From NCBI RefSeq assembly GCF_000002865.3, contig NW_001865045.1, positions 489,545 through 553,544 of the forward strand: 64,000 nucleotides of DNA, given 5' to 3'. The position numbers and the translations under genes are program-made. This document shows positions 1 to 22,875 of the stretch, piece after piece. The notes beneath the pieces were generated by a model that did no database searches, was not told the origin of the DNA, and saw only the letters and a list, made by a program, of their open reading frames with translations. The number at the start of each line of letters is the position of its first letter. The first letter of the stretch is position 1. Source of the stretch: Monosiga brevicollis MX1. Lineage: Eukaryota > Opisthokonta > Choanoflagellata > Craspedida > Salpingoecidae.

Positions 1-11710
<11,710 letters not shown>

Positions 11711-11928
11711 GGTGGTGGCGACAGACTGGTCGCAACCCAGTCCAGCCCACACCCCAGCACCCGCCGAAAATAACACGCAAGCTTGTGCCGCAAAGCCAGA
11801 GACTCGCCACTCCAAGCCCTCTTCCTCACTGTGTCAACTGAACGAGCCCAACCCGTCCGCTCAAAACCGTCAGCTGAGCAGCAGCAGCAGCAGCAGCAGC
11901 CAGCGCCCCCAAAGACGCAGGACTGGCA

Positions 11929-11984
<56 letters not shown>

Positions 11985-12397
11985 TTCACTCTTTTCGTCG
12001 TCTGGGCCTTTTCCCTTTTCCCTTTTCTTGGTTCTCACTGCACATTGAGCACATTTCGTTGTTTGCCCCTGTTCAGCTCTCACTCACTCTCTCTCGCGCG
12101 CGCTCTCTCGACTCGTTCAAGTCATCATCGGCAGCAGGGTACCACGGCGAGAGACTAGCAGGCAAGGGACGGCGAGGCTCTGCTTGACAACTTGGCTGGA
12201 TCATTTGACGCAAGTTGGGTTTCTTTCTTGCTGTGCGCTGGTTTTTTTTTTTTTAAACGAGAGCAACCGACGGACGAGTTGTGTCCACGACGTGCGCGCA
12301 CCTTGGCTGGGGCCTTCACTTGCGGTGTGGACTGATCCACACGCACGTAACCTCTGAAAGAGTCACGCGCAATCGCTTCAGAAACAAATCCGCCATC
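11711..12397. promoter_or_regulatory. Divergent intergenic region between TOR and FGFR1OP2/SIKE
   Basis: 687 bp separate the two divergent start codons, so it must hold both 5' UTRs and promoters. It contains a (CAG)n run at 11878-11900, a (GT)n tract at 11931-11981, pyrimidine-rich stretches at 12000-12110 and a T run at 12241-12254. No TATA box is evident. Regulatory role is inferred from position only. Confidence 0.5.
11931..11981. repeat. (GT)n microsatellite in the TOR/SIKE divergent region
   Basis: About 25 perfect GT units, 30 bp after a short (CAG)8 run, between two divergent genes. Confidence 0.95.
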
Positions 12398-13672
12398 ATG
12401 GAAACAGAGCAGCAGCTTCAGGCCGTCAAGGCCCTCTCGGCTCGACTGTCCCAGGACGCGCACAGTGCAGAGGCTATGGTGAAACAGGCCCTCGAGCTCA
12501 AACACCTGCTAGAGAAGAATCTTGAGGTCGGTCTTTGCTACAAGTTTTGCATTTGGCCCACCAAAGGGGAGAGCACAAAAGCATTCGGCCTCTCTTGGAC
12601 TTGTTCCAATCCTTGATGAATACCCTTTGTTCGTCAAGTTTTTTAAAAATCCGAGTTCATCGCCTCGCCGGCAACGCAAACATCCTTGACGATCACCAGT
12701 GGTCGAGTCTTTCGGAGTTTGCTGTGCTTTCTATGAGTATGGGCATTGCAAGCCATCATCGAGCTCACATGTGCCTGCGTATTATCTGATGGGAATATTC
12801 TAGATTTCCGAGCTCTCTCAGTCATCAACAGCTCAGGATCGCATCGATCAAGTCTGTCGAACCCGCGTCTTCTCGTTTGGGTAGAAGGAGGGCAGTGGTA
12901 CAAGTGCAACAAATACTCATGCATATGTGGCATTGCATTGCACGCTTCTGTAGCTGATGGGCACGTCTCAAGCTGCATCTGAGGAACAGGAAGGCTGGCT
13001 CACCGACATGGCCAAGGAGAATTACGAACTGCATGCCATGGTGGATGAGCTCCTCTCGGCATTACACGTCCTGATGCAAAAGCACCGCCAACAAGTACGT
13101 TCTCGGCAGCGCCAAGGTGGCCGGCATGATTACATCAACAGGGAGTGCTCTTGTTGTGTAAAAAAAAAGAAAAAAAAGGAAAAAGGGTAAAAAAAAAAGA
13201 AAAAGAAATAGACAAAAACCCTCGCCCCCCTGTCGGTCGGTGGTCGGTCTTCTGATGGTGGCGAGCCGTGTTTTGCACCAGGTATCTGCGCTCCGCACGC
13301 GGAATCAAGAGACAGTTGAAGACGCACAACGCCAGATTGAGGCGGAGCGACAGCGGTCACGGCGTCTTGAGCTTGAGGTGGTTCAGCTCACAAGCAAAAT
13401 CGAGGAGATGGAAAAGGTACGGCACCATGAGCGAACCTAGATGTGATTGCTCTGCTATGAAATAAATATGACCACCCACAGCTTTCGACACGATGGGCTC
13501 GATTGCTCCTTTCTCATTGCATGTACTGTGGCAGGTCATGTGTGCAGCAGTGGCCGTGGATGAGCGCGACGACCTTGATCTCATTGCCGATGTTGTTGCG
13601 GTCGCGCAAGAAAATCAGCAGCTACGCGACCTCCTGCGCGTCTCCAATGTGGCTTTGGGCGACGCGGACTGA
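12398..13672 (+). CDS. FGFR1OP2: FGFR1OP2/SIKE family coiled-coil protein (STRIPAK-associated)
   Basis: Four exons join in frame: 12398-12526, 12954-13094, 13282-13416 and 13535-13672, giving 180 residues against about 207-253 in animals. Family landmarks appear in order: a helix with AKALSARLSQDAHSAEAMV character near residue 8, a second helix (ENYELHAMVDELLSALHVLM) near 64-83, and the C-terminal signature MEKVMCAAVAVDE followed by ENQQLRDLLRVS, which matches SIKE1 MGEVMRKAVQVDD and ENKELRELLSIS. The whole chain is predicted coiled coil with no membrane segment. In animals SIKE/FGFR1OP2 binds SLMAP and striatins in STRIPAK phosphatase-kinase assemblies. The start ATG is the first in the exon with suitable context. 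It is divergent from TOR. The family match is strong; which of the two animal paralogues it corresponds to cannot be said. Confidence 0.88.
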
Positions 13673-14010
13673 CGTTCAGAGCCCCGCGTTTGTTCTTTTG
13701 CGAAAAATGCCATCTGGCTTTGAATGAGTCTTCTAGAAACCCTTTTGAGCTTTAGTGACCCTGCTGGTCGTTGCACTCAAGCAGGGTGCACTACTAGCAA
13801 CTTGTTGCTGGTCACACAATCAACTGACTCTTTGTGACATCAGCCGTCACCTTTGAACATCGGCGCAGCCGGCAAGGTGGTGCGAACAACGCAAGAAGGC
13901 AGGCACAAATAGGAGAAAGAACAAAAACGCAGCGTGGGGCGGAGGTGCCACGTGTTCTGACACGAGCAATAGAAGTCTTGCGATGATGGTTGTACAAGTG
14001 CAGCAAATGA
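13673..14010. other. Convergent 3' spacer between SIKE and gluconokinase
   Basis: 338 bp between two stop codons on opposite strands. It must contain both 3' ends. No repeat, reading frame of interest or clear AATAAA signal was seen. Confidence 0.6.
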
Positions 14011-14904
14011 TCATGTGGTGGCTAAGAGTGGGTGGGCGGTCGCATCAGCCACCAAAGCATCTGCCGCGGGAGTCGGGTGAGCAAGCGAGTGGTGAGCTGA
14101 ACAGCCGGTCAGCCAGTCAGGCAGAGACATGGTAAAACACTGGTGTTCGACCGGGACATACCTAGAGGGGTGGCGACCGGACAGGTAATGACGCGAGGCT
14201 CGCCCGTGGGAGGCTCAAGCGTCGCAAACTGCGAGTCGAGAAGCTTGACGGGCATGAAATGCCCCACCCGTTGCTTGACGCGTGAACCAATCAACTCCGG
14301 TGAGCCCTATTAACAACCAGTAGGTATGCTTGTGAGTTTGCCTGTGTGAGAGAACCTGTTCGATCAGGATCAACCTTTGCATTGGCAGCACTTTGGTGGC
14401 CCAGAGTACAGATGTAGGCGAGAGCCACAAGGAAAGCCAGTGTCGTACTTCGAGGTAGACAAACACCAAGTTCTCTGCCAACCCAGTGCGCAACATTTCC
14501 CGGTACGCGCGTCGAAGCGCCGAGCAGGCCACCACCAGACCTGTGCCATCCACATGGGCCCTGCATGGTCGTATGCATGTATCAAGTCGGAAGGCGGAGC
14601 ATTTTTGAAGTGACGCGGGTGTCATGGTCCAAGCCAAGCCAGTCAAACAAACAGCCACTCACGCGGTCAAACGTTGGTTGATTGCCTGAAGCCAGGGTAT
14701 CCGGTCCTCATCTGTGAGAGGTTGCCCTGCTTGCATTTTGGCCACGTTGGCAGCAGGATGGAGGTGATCGCCGTCGACAAAGGTCACATGCAACGCCTCG
14801 GCCAGCCGGATCCCAACTGTGCTCTTGCCCGAGCCGCTGACACCCATGACCACAACCACGGGCTTGCAACCAAGCCCGGGTGCATTTGATGTATGGGCGG
14901 CCAT
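14011..14904 (-). CDS. IDNK: Gluconokinase (GntK/IDNK family)
   Basis: Phosphorylates D-gluconate to 6-phosphogluconate, feeding the pentose phosphate pathway; expected in the cytosol. Four exons on the minus strand fit in frame: 14663-14904, 14449-14560, 14162-14306 and 14011-14060, giving 182 residues (E. coli GntK 175). The P-loop GVSGSGKST is at residues 21-29, followed by the substrate segment FVDGDHLHP and the family block [10 protein letters not shown]. The third exon carries [18 protein letters not shown], matching E. coli RRAGHFMPVALLKSQF. The last exon is only 50 bp and encodes [16 protein letters not shown]; without it the frame would read through the donor into an unrelated tail. 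The start ATG is the first residue before the P-loop. No transit peptide is obvious. Confidence 0.93.
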
Positions 14905-15102
14905 GGCACAGCCGCCACTATCCTACTCTTGACAGCACACTGTACACTTCTCCTCCTCCTCCTCTCCTCCCGCAACTCTATTGAACACCAGCTCAAAGAG
15001 AGAGAGAAAGCCAGTCAACTCCAGCAGCGAGTGAGCGCCGCCCTCTGAACCTCCACCACCACGTGAAGCCACAGGAAAAGAAGTGTGTGTGTGTGTGTGT
15101 GT

Positions 15103-15178
<76 letters not shown>

Positions 15179-15485
15179 GTCTCTCTCTCTCTCTCTCTGT
15201 CTGTCTCTCTATCTCTCTCTCTGTCATTGTCAGCATGTCATGCATCTTCTGATCCGCCCCTTCACTCACTCGATCGAGAGCTGCGTCGGACCCAGGCTGC
15301 TTCGACTCGGTCCGCGGCGTGAATGAGGGGTTTCTCGCCGTGCAAGCCTCTTGATACGATTTGTCAAATACACAGTTCCTTCTGATCAACACATTCCGGG
15401 CTCGTTCTTGGTCGCCATTGGTGACGAGCCTCCTTGGGCCTTTCGGAGTTGCGCGTCAAAGCGTGGGCCCCGAGAACTTTTCGCG
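14905..15485. promoter_or_regulatory. Divergent region between gluconokinase and the multi-pass membrane gene
   Basis: About 580 bp between divergent coding starts, containing a compound (GT)n-(CT)n microsatellite at 15083-15223. It may also hold an upstream exon of the plus-strand gene, since that gene's start is uncertain. Promoter function is inferred from position. Confidence 0.4.
15083..15223. repeat. Compound (GT)n-(CT)n microsatellite
   Basis: Twelve GT units pass directly into about 58 CT units with a few GTCTGT and ATCT interruptions near the right end. Confidence 0.95.
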
Positions 15486-18073
15486 ATGGGGTTCTATCCC
15501 GATGAGCTGCCGGAGATCGAGCGGATCTCCTTGCTTCCGGACCGGTTGGTCTTTTGGTGCACGTTGTGATACTGTCGACTTGGTTTCTCTGAGGTGTGGT
15601 GCTGTGGTGTAGGGCCTTCTTCGTAGCCAGCATGATCATTGCCGGTGGTCTGCTCATCAAGGAGTACACTTCCATGGCCGTCGAGGTCCTTCAGGGCTAC
15701 CCCAAAAGCGTGTGCTTGCTCTACATCCTTGGGGCTTATGTATTTGCTTACCTGGTCTGCCTTGCTCCTTGGCATGCCATCTTAACCGCCTCGCTACGTA
15801 GCCCTGAATAAGGCGCTGTGTGAGCCTCATGTTGCTGCTTCCCCCTTTCCCCCTTTTTTTTTCTTTGTCTTGTCACGCCCAACTGGTAGTGCATTTCGGC
15901 AGCCTGGCAGGTTGAAAGCCAGGCCAGCGAGAATGCTGCCATTCAGCTCGTGCGCTCTGCTCTCTTTTTAGGCGCCGTCTTCATGCTTTTCGGCCCGCAC
16001 CTTATTCTGGTGCCCCGCGTCAAGATTTTTGTGAAAAAAACGCAAAAAGGTGCGACAGCGAGCACATGGATGGTTGTTTATCCACGCTGCCATCTTTCAC
16101 CCGGCTTCCACTCAATCTTTTATACCAATGCATGGGCACTGTTCCTTTTGGTAGTCTTGCACAAACTCGTGACTGTCGCCAACACCAAAGAGACCCGCCA
16201 CATAGCTTTTGGCATATTTGCGCTCGTCGTGGCCGCCCAGCTCACCGTTCTCTACGCGCTCTCCCTCGTGCTCTTGCAAGTGACCGCAAACGTGCACGAG
16301 CTTGTGTGGTGTCGGATCCTGTTTCATCCTTCTTGGGCCTGCCATTGCCAGCACACCTTTTCCTCATGGGCATGGTCCCGTGTGCTAGGGAAGTGTTTAT
16401 GATGGAAGTGGTGGACGTCATCGGCATCTTGGCCTGCTATGTTCTTATTGCCCTCTTCTACCTGCTGGCATTTGCCGTGACCATGTTGCGTATTGAAGGC
16501 AAACTCTTTGGCCACGAGCCGTTGAAACTCATCCGGTCAGTCTCTTTGTCTTGGCTTGGACGCAGTGTACCCTAGTAAAAAGTCGCGCTCCTAACACCTG
16601 CCTGGCTTGCTATAGCGACGAGATCCCTTGGCTTGACAAGGCATGGTTTCTGTACACCTACGTGACACTCTTCTCGGTCAAGCTCCTGTTTATGTTGGGC
16701 ATGGCCATCTTCTTCCTTGTGCGCGACATCGACCTATACCGTCAAGCTCGGGCTCGCAACACCGAGGATCAGGGAAGCCGAGCGCTTTCCGCGGTCTTCT
16801 TCGTACTCACCATTTGTGGCATGGCAGCGTATGCCGTATTTCTTCTGATTGAAGCTTTTCGACCGGAAAAGATCAGTGTCGAGGATAAAAGCGATGAAAA
16901 TGACGCTGATAACGACCACCTAGCGCAAATGGGAGCTCGACCAGCATCTACCCGATCTGCCTCATCTTCTTCGTCTGCCTCATCTTCTTCGTCTGCCTCT
17001 TCAAAGGCCTCGGTGGCCGTTTCTACGCGCACGGCTCTTGAACAAACTACAGATTTCTCTCTCGACCTGAATATTCAAGAGACTATGGTCGATGATGGTG
17101 CGTTTACGTCATTCCGAGCTTAATATCTATGCTGTGGAGGCAGCATCTCCCGCCACCGTTATAGGTTGGCTAGGAATTTTGCTAAACATGTGCTTGCCCG
17201 CTGTGTGCAGAACCAGCCTTGAACTTTAGAGGCGCCGGACCAGCCTTGAACTCGAAGGACACCGAACCAGCCCTGAGTTTCAAGAACGACGAGCCAGCCT
17301 TAAACTTGAAGAACGCCGCCCCAGCTCTGCACAAAAAGAAGAATAAACGCTCAAAGAGCCAGCCCGACGCTCAAGCAATGCCTCGTCCCTCGCCGAAAGC
17401 AGCATCATCACCGCTCTTGGCCCAGGGTGCAACCAGATTCGAGGCGGAGGAAGTGGCAATGCGACGGCAAGACTCACCACCGCTTGCTCGAATGCGCGGG
17501 CGAGAGGCCGTCTTTGATGCCGATCCAATCCTCGCCCCTCATTTAGAAAATGCCCACGACATGATGGCGCCTATGTCGGCCCTGCCGGACGAAGCTGAAT
17601 CCGCACCGTCATCCTTGCTGTTTTCTCCAGCAGCGCCACCGCCGCCGCCTCCTGCTGCCCCCGCTTGGGGTGTGAGTCAATCGGCACCCATGGGACGTAT
17701 GGCCGCGTTGAATGATTCCGAAGACTATTCTGACGAAGATGATAATGATTCGTTTTCCAACTCCAAGACCAATGCCTCTCAGCTTCCTGATCAAGCTGAC
17801 GAGTCGAGTAACGATGACGTACGCGAGAACAAATGCCGCCTCGTATTCCAAAAACTCGAGGCATCAGGAGCGACGGCACTCCTGCCGGATCAGGCCACAA
17901 TAGTGTTGTACCTCACCACTCACCTGCCTGCAGCTCATCTGGTGCGTTTCAGTCGGGGTCGAAATGCTGTGACTCTTGAGATTATTGTGTGGATGGACCG
18001 GGGGGCGACGCTCCCATCTGCCACCCTCCCAGCCCTTGAAGGCTGGTCACATGTGCGTTGCGAGTGGGTATAG
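15486..18073 (+). CDS. Unrecognised multi-pass membrane protein with a PAL-repeat, low-complexity cytoplasmic tail
   Basis: I do not recognise this family. Exons joining in frame are 15486-15544, 15613-15797, 15903-16308, 16389-16535, 16616-17097 and 17211-18073, about 713 residues. About eight hydrophobic helices can be seen, among them FFVASMIIAGGLLI, VFMLFGPHLILV, AWALFLLVVLHKLV, IAFGIFALVVAAQLTVLYAL, GILACYVLIALFYLLAF, TLFSVKLLFMLGMAIFFL and LSAVFFVLTICGMAAYAVF. The tail after the last helix is acidic and Ser-rich, then holds five copies of a ~10-residue unit (consensus EPALNxKNx) around 17213-17330, a proline run, and a final conserved-looking block ending GWSHVRCEWV. The start is uncertain: 15486 is the first in-frame ATG, but an upstream exon is possible. 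A seven- or eight-helix receptor-like fold is possible; no function is claimed. Confidence 0.6.
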
Positions 18074-18542
18074 TGGTCACGCACTTGCGCCGTTATAAAC
18101 GCGAGCAAACCAATTTACTTCCCCACGTTTTTACGACCGACTGCACGTTGGTCTCGGAGGAGTTTGGACGAGAGATGGGGGCAGTGCTCGGCGCCCTTGT
18201 ACACCATAATTGAGTTGCATGATCTCGATTCAGTGTCTCGCTCGTGTCGCAGCAGCACGGTTCCAACTGGACTTTTTCTCCCCCTAATAATCACAATCAC
18301 CTGTGGTAAACTCACACGCACACAAATCCCAACCCCTCCCTCGACATCTTTTGGAAGGAACACAATTCAATGATGATTCATTTGTGTCGAGGACAAAGCA
18401 GGCGTGGAGGGATATGCGAACGAGGGCAGCGGGGCATGAGAACGTTGCCGTGAGGCATCGTGCATGCGCGAGACTCCATTGAGCTGGTCTGCTGAAGGTT
18501 GAGGACAGGAGTGCTTGATTCTCCTTTCGCACACCGCCTGCC
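18074..18542. other. Spacer between the membrane-protein gene and LYCHOS
   Basis: 469 bp between two plus-strand genes: 3' end of the first and promoter of the second. No repeat or reading frame worth noting. Confidence 0.5.
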
Positions 18543-21500
18543 ATGGGGGCATTGAGTGGATTGATCGCTGCCATTGCGGTCACCTTTGGCATTATTCTTC
18601 TAGGCTACATTCTGCGTCACGCCAAGGTGCGTCACTGCTCACTCTTAGCTTGTTATAGCGATCCTTGCTCTGGACTAAGAGCCAGGGGATCTTGAATGGC
18701 GGCCTGTACCACTAGTATTCATGCCATCTGCGCCCTCACGGCATGCAATATATCTGACTCACGTCTTCTTCTTCTTCTTCTTCTTCTTCTTCTTCTTCTT
18801 CTTTTTTTTTTTTTTGTGGACAGGTTTTAACACCGGATCATGCCGTGGGCATTGGAACGTTGGCGGGGCGCATTGCCCTACCCGCCCTGCTGTTTCTGTC
18901 AATGGCCACGCTGGACTTTGGAAATGTCAAGTGGCCCTTTCTCGCCGCCATTGCTCTGGGCAAGATCATTGTGGCCTTTTTCGTCTATGTTATGTCCCGG
19001 ATCTTTGACAAGTCAACACGCGCCAGCAGTGCAGCCGCCAGCTTGCGCGCCATCTTCGCCACCCAGAGCAATGACTTTGCCCTCGGGTTGCCCGTGCTAC
19101 AAGCCCTCTTTCCGCAAGAAATCGTGCAATATCTCTATCTCGTGGCTCCCATCTCCCTCATCATGATCAACCCGCTGTGCTTTGTGGGCATCGAGCTGGG
19201 TTTGGCCAAGGCTGGCTTGCGCCAGGAGTCGGGCGCCTCCAGCTGGGTGGCGTTCTTCAAGACACTCCGTAATCCTGTCGTGTTTTGCACGCTCTTGGGC
19301 ATCATTTTCAATTTTATCGTCGGTGGCAACCCGCCCGATGCCATGCGCTCCTTCTTGCAAACGCTGGGCAACGCCTTCTCCGCAGGCGCCCTTCTCAATC
19401 TCGGTACGGCATGCCTGCTCTTCCAGTTTCTCGAGATCCCAACGCCTCCGTCCACCCTTGACACTTGAGTGGAGTGGAGTGACATGCACAACACGTGTGG
19501 GGCTTTTGGTCCTTTAGGTGCGGGCATGGCGGGCAAAATCAAGACGATCAAGGGCAAGGCTTTGGTGGGACCGCTCCTCCTCGTGGGCGCCAAGACTTTG
19601 CTCCTGCCCATCCTGAACGCAGTCCTCATTTCGGCCTTTGAAGTGTCCGACGAGGTGGTGGACGGTACTGCCTATAGCCTACAGCTCTTTGGCTTTCTTT
19701 TGGGCACCTTTCCCACAGCCCCCAGCGTGTTTTTGTATGCCAGCGAGTTCGGCGTGCTTATCAACGAAGCCACCACGGGGGTGATCCTCTGCACGGCCAT
19801 CTCGGGCCCCCTTACCCTGGTTACGGCCCAGCTGGCCGAGTTGACGATTTCAGGCACAGCTGATTATTTGTCCTTGCTGCAAAACACCTCGGAAAGCATG
19901 GCCATCGTCTCCATGGTGGGTGCCATGTGGCTGCTCATCATCTACCTCTATTTGGGCCAGGTCGGGCCCCTCAACCGCCTCAACGTCGTACTCCTGGCCT
20001 GCTTGGCGCTGGTGTACTGCATCACCGTCCAAACATGCCGCGTAAACGTGCCGGCTGCCAACTCGATTGTGCGCTACATTGTGATTCAAGCGGCCATGAT
20101 AGCCATTCGCCTTACTGTAATGATGAATGGTATCAGCCTTGCCGTCTTGCGCCGCCGCGGCAAGGATGCCTGCGCACGGTATGTTGGGTCACCCGATTCC
20201 TCACGGATCAGTGCCACTGGGCCAGCTGGCTCGCCGCACTCATTGCTATGCGTGGCCACACTTGCCAGGTCTCGTCTGTGGCTCACAGCTTTGGTTTGCA
20301 TGCCTCCCCTCGTCCAGCATTCAGCGCCCGCTCCAGATCATCTCAGCGGTGGCGACGGCCCTTTTGACAGCTCTGGCTTATGCCCGGTTGCGGGATCCTA
20401 CCATGCGGCTTCAAGAAGATACATGCTGGATTGTGTTGGACGGCAACACCTGGGCCGCTATTCTGGAGCTGTTGGTTTCTTGCATTGAGCTTTGTGCACT
20501 CCTGATAGCCTTTGCCTGGATGCAAAAGCCGCAAGAAGGGTTTTCTGAAGACCTGAACTACGTGTTGGGTGCCAAACCGTTCAGCAGTGAGCCACCCGTG
20601 GTCCTACAGAATGAGGGCTACGTCGGGGTCAGCAGCGACGGCGACGGCGACGGCGACGGCAACAGCAATCATCTGTCCCTCTCACCAACCGCGGGTGAGT
20701 ATGTGGACACGGCGACCCTTGACACGCATTCACAGGAGAACAAAGAGGCGGGCCCACGTGGTAGTGGCACTCTCAGTGAGGACCTCGTGCTGGACTTTGA
20801 CGATGACGAGGAGACAGATCACGACCGAGACGACCTGCAGCTGGATGCTCGTTATTTGGCACAGTCCCGGCACCTGATTTCATATCGCGATCAACTCTTC
20901 ATGTTGGTGGAGTCACTCTGCGTGGCGCTGCATGTCGGAGTGCAGCTTTGGATGCTCAGCTCTGACTCGCGCGGCGGCACTTTTGCCCAAGTATGGTCCC
21001 TCTCCCGCGTGCAGGTCATGGTGCTGACGAGCACGGGGCTTTTTTCTCTACTGTTGCCACAATCGTCGACTCACGGGGCATGCGCGTGCTTTCCTTTGGG
21101 GCATGTTGTAGCTGGTTTTTACAGACATTTTTTTTGCGTCTTCCCAAGGCTTGCTCTTCTTTATCCTGTTTGGCACGAAGCGGCGGGTCATGTTGCCACT
21201 CCTTCGAGCCATACAAAAATGGCGTGATGTGCTACGGCGAAAGTTGAACAGCGATGCCAAGGAGGTGTCCATCATGGTTCTTCCTCGTTCGGACTTGGAT
21301 CCAGCTATTTTGGCGGCACTGGAGCGCTTTGAAACAGTCCAACATGACTTTGAGCGGTCACACGTGCGCAACCGCCGGCACAAGCTGCGCACCTATCCCA
21401 AGGTGTGTCTCGCGGCTACACCAGCAATTTGATTGCAGCCTCGCCTCGCCCCACAGCATGAGTCTTGAATGGTGCGACAACACAACTCAATCAAGACTTT

Positions 21501-21711
21501 GCTTCGATGGCTCTCCGGCATGCAGGTGTTTTTGGGTTCTGACTTTATCACCTTTATCGTACGCAAGGGTCTCGCGGGCGAACGGGAAGAGGCCTTGGCA
21601 CTGGGTCGGCAGCTCATGGTGGCAGGCTTGTTCCGCCACGTTCATAGCGATCATTGGCTCGAAGACGACCGCCTCTACTACCGCTTCTGCGAGGAGGCAC
21701 CACGCCCCTAA
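18543..21711 (+). CDS. GPR155: GPR155/LYCHOS-like protein: PIN-type transporter domain, receptor-like helices, C-terminal DEP domain
   Basis: Mammalian LYCHOS (GPR155) is a lysosomal cholesterol sensor that promotes TORC1 signalling. Here exons 18543-18626, 18824-19403, 19518-20178 and 20318-20990 encode a PIN/auxin-carrier-like ten-helix part (GYILRHAKVLTPDHAV, then FATQSNDFALGLPVLQALFP), followed by helices of the receptor-like part. An acidic loop with a repeated SDGDGDGDG tract lies near 20630-20660. The block FFASSQGLLFFILFGTKRR near 21133-21190 matches the GPR155 GQG helix and leads to the DEP domain, whose exon 21526-21711 reads VFLGSDFITFIVRKG to LYYRFCEE. Intron length and phase between 20990 and 21133 could not be resolved: the candidate introns are only 20-23 bp or out of phase. 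An intronic (TTC)n tract is at 18765-18802. Domain order equals the animal protein. A plain PIN-like carrier is excluded by the DEP tail. Confidence 0.88.
18765..18817. repeat. (TTC)n then poly-T in LYCHOS intron 1
   Basis: About 12 TTC units followed by a T run, ending 7 bp before the splice acceptor at 18823; it doubles as the polypyrimidine tract. Confidence 0.9.
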
Positions 21712-21856
21712 GAAGACTTGAATAATTTCACGTTGCTTTGAACCGCACGAGTCGTGTCCGTCGATGAATGCGAGTCTTCCCATGGCGAGAGACTCACATG
21801 ATGGTCACATCACATCAGGAAAACTGCGTCGAACGGCAGCGAAAAAGACGAGAGCG

Positions 21857-22053
21857 ACACAGACACAGACACAGACACAGACACAGACACAGACAGATAG
21901 ACACAGACACAGAGACACAGACACAGACACACAGACACAGACACAGACACAGACACAGACACAGACACAGACACAGACACAGACACAGACACAGACACAG
22001 ACACAGACACAGACACAGACACAGACACAGACACAGACACAGACAGACACACA

Positions 22054-22121
<68 letters not shown>
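21857..22121. repeat. Compound (ACAGAC)n-(CA)n satellite
   Basis: About 30 ACAGAC units with occasional GATAGAC or GAGACAC variants, passing into about 38 CA units. Total about 265 bp. Confidence 0.95.
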
Positions 22122-22310
22122 ACACCTTGTTCTTGCAAGAGCAGTCAGTAACAGTGACACAACTGGGTTCGGTCGTTATGGCATTGCGCATGTTCCAAAG
22201 TTCACCATTTGTGTGTTAAGCGAACCAACAGTGATCTCTTGTCGTGCTCAGGCTGGGCGATCATTGAGAGGTGCGCAGCCCATGCCCCGTGCGCCTTCTC
22301 TTGCTCTTTG

Positions 22311-22582
22311 GGGGGGGGGGGGGGGGGGAATTTGCCGGATGGTGGTGGGGGTTTCAAAAAACACCCGTCCAAGTGGACGGGGAAATTGGCACCCTGGAAA
22401 CCTTGATGCTGTATAATNNNNNNNNNNNNNNNNNNNNNNNNNNNNNNNNNNNNNNNNNNNNNNNNNNTTTTTTTTGGGGGGGGGGGGGGGGGGGAGTTGG
22501 CGGGATGGTGGTGGGCGTTGCAGACAACACCAGTCCAAGTGGACGGTGAAGTTGGCACGCTGGAAGCCTTGATGCTGTATAG
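22311..22582. repeat. Two ~88 bp direct copies, each preceded by a G run, flanking a 50-N gap
   Basis: Copy A is 22329-22417 after a G run starting at 22311; N runs from 22418 to 22467; copy B is about 22494-22581 after T and G runs. Both copies end CCTTGATGCTGTATA. By eye they differ at about 11 of 88 positions. The gap length of exactly 50 suggests an arbitrary placeholder. Confidence 0.8.
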
Positions 22583-22875
22583 TTCACGTGTCAATGATGG
22601 GAAGCAAGAAGAAGGCAAAGGAAACAGCAAAAGAGGAGAAGGGATTCGCAGTGGCGGCGCCAAGGTCTGACGTGAGACACCCGCGCGGGTTGTTTTTCTG
22701 CCCTGCTAAAATCACCATAGGGTGGCGGTATTGGATGTGCACGTGATACAACACCACACCACCTCAGGACTAAGCCAAGCAGCGCCCTGGGGCGACTGTC
22801 TCCTTGTGGCCACGTTCGCCTCAAGCTCCTGGAGCCGTCTCGTGCCTGATCGTTCAGCTTTGCGGCGCTCGCAAA

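Larger units (their letters stand above)
21712..22875. other. Spacer between LYCHOS and DGAT1 with microsatellites, an N gap and a duplicated segment
   Basis: 1.16 kb between two plus-strand genes. Contents: (ACAGAC)n then (CA)n at 21857-22121, two copies of an ~88 bp segment with G runs around a 50-N gap, and the probable DGAT1 promoter and 5' UTR at 22590-22875. Confidence 0.7.

Noticed and set aside
22311-22582. Terminal repeats of a mobile element
   Set aside because: The direct copies flank only an N gap, no internal coding or target duplication is visible, and an assembly artefact is more likely.
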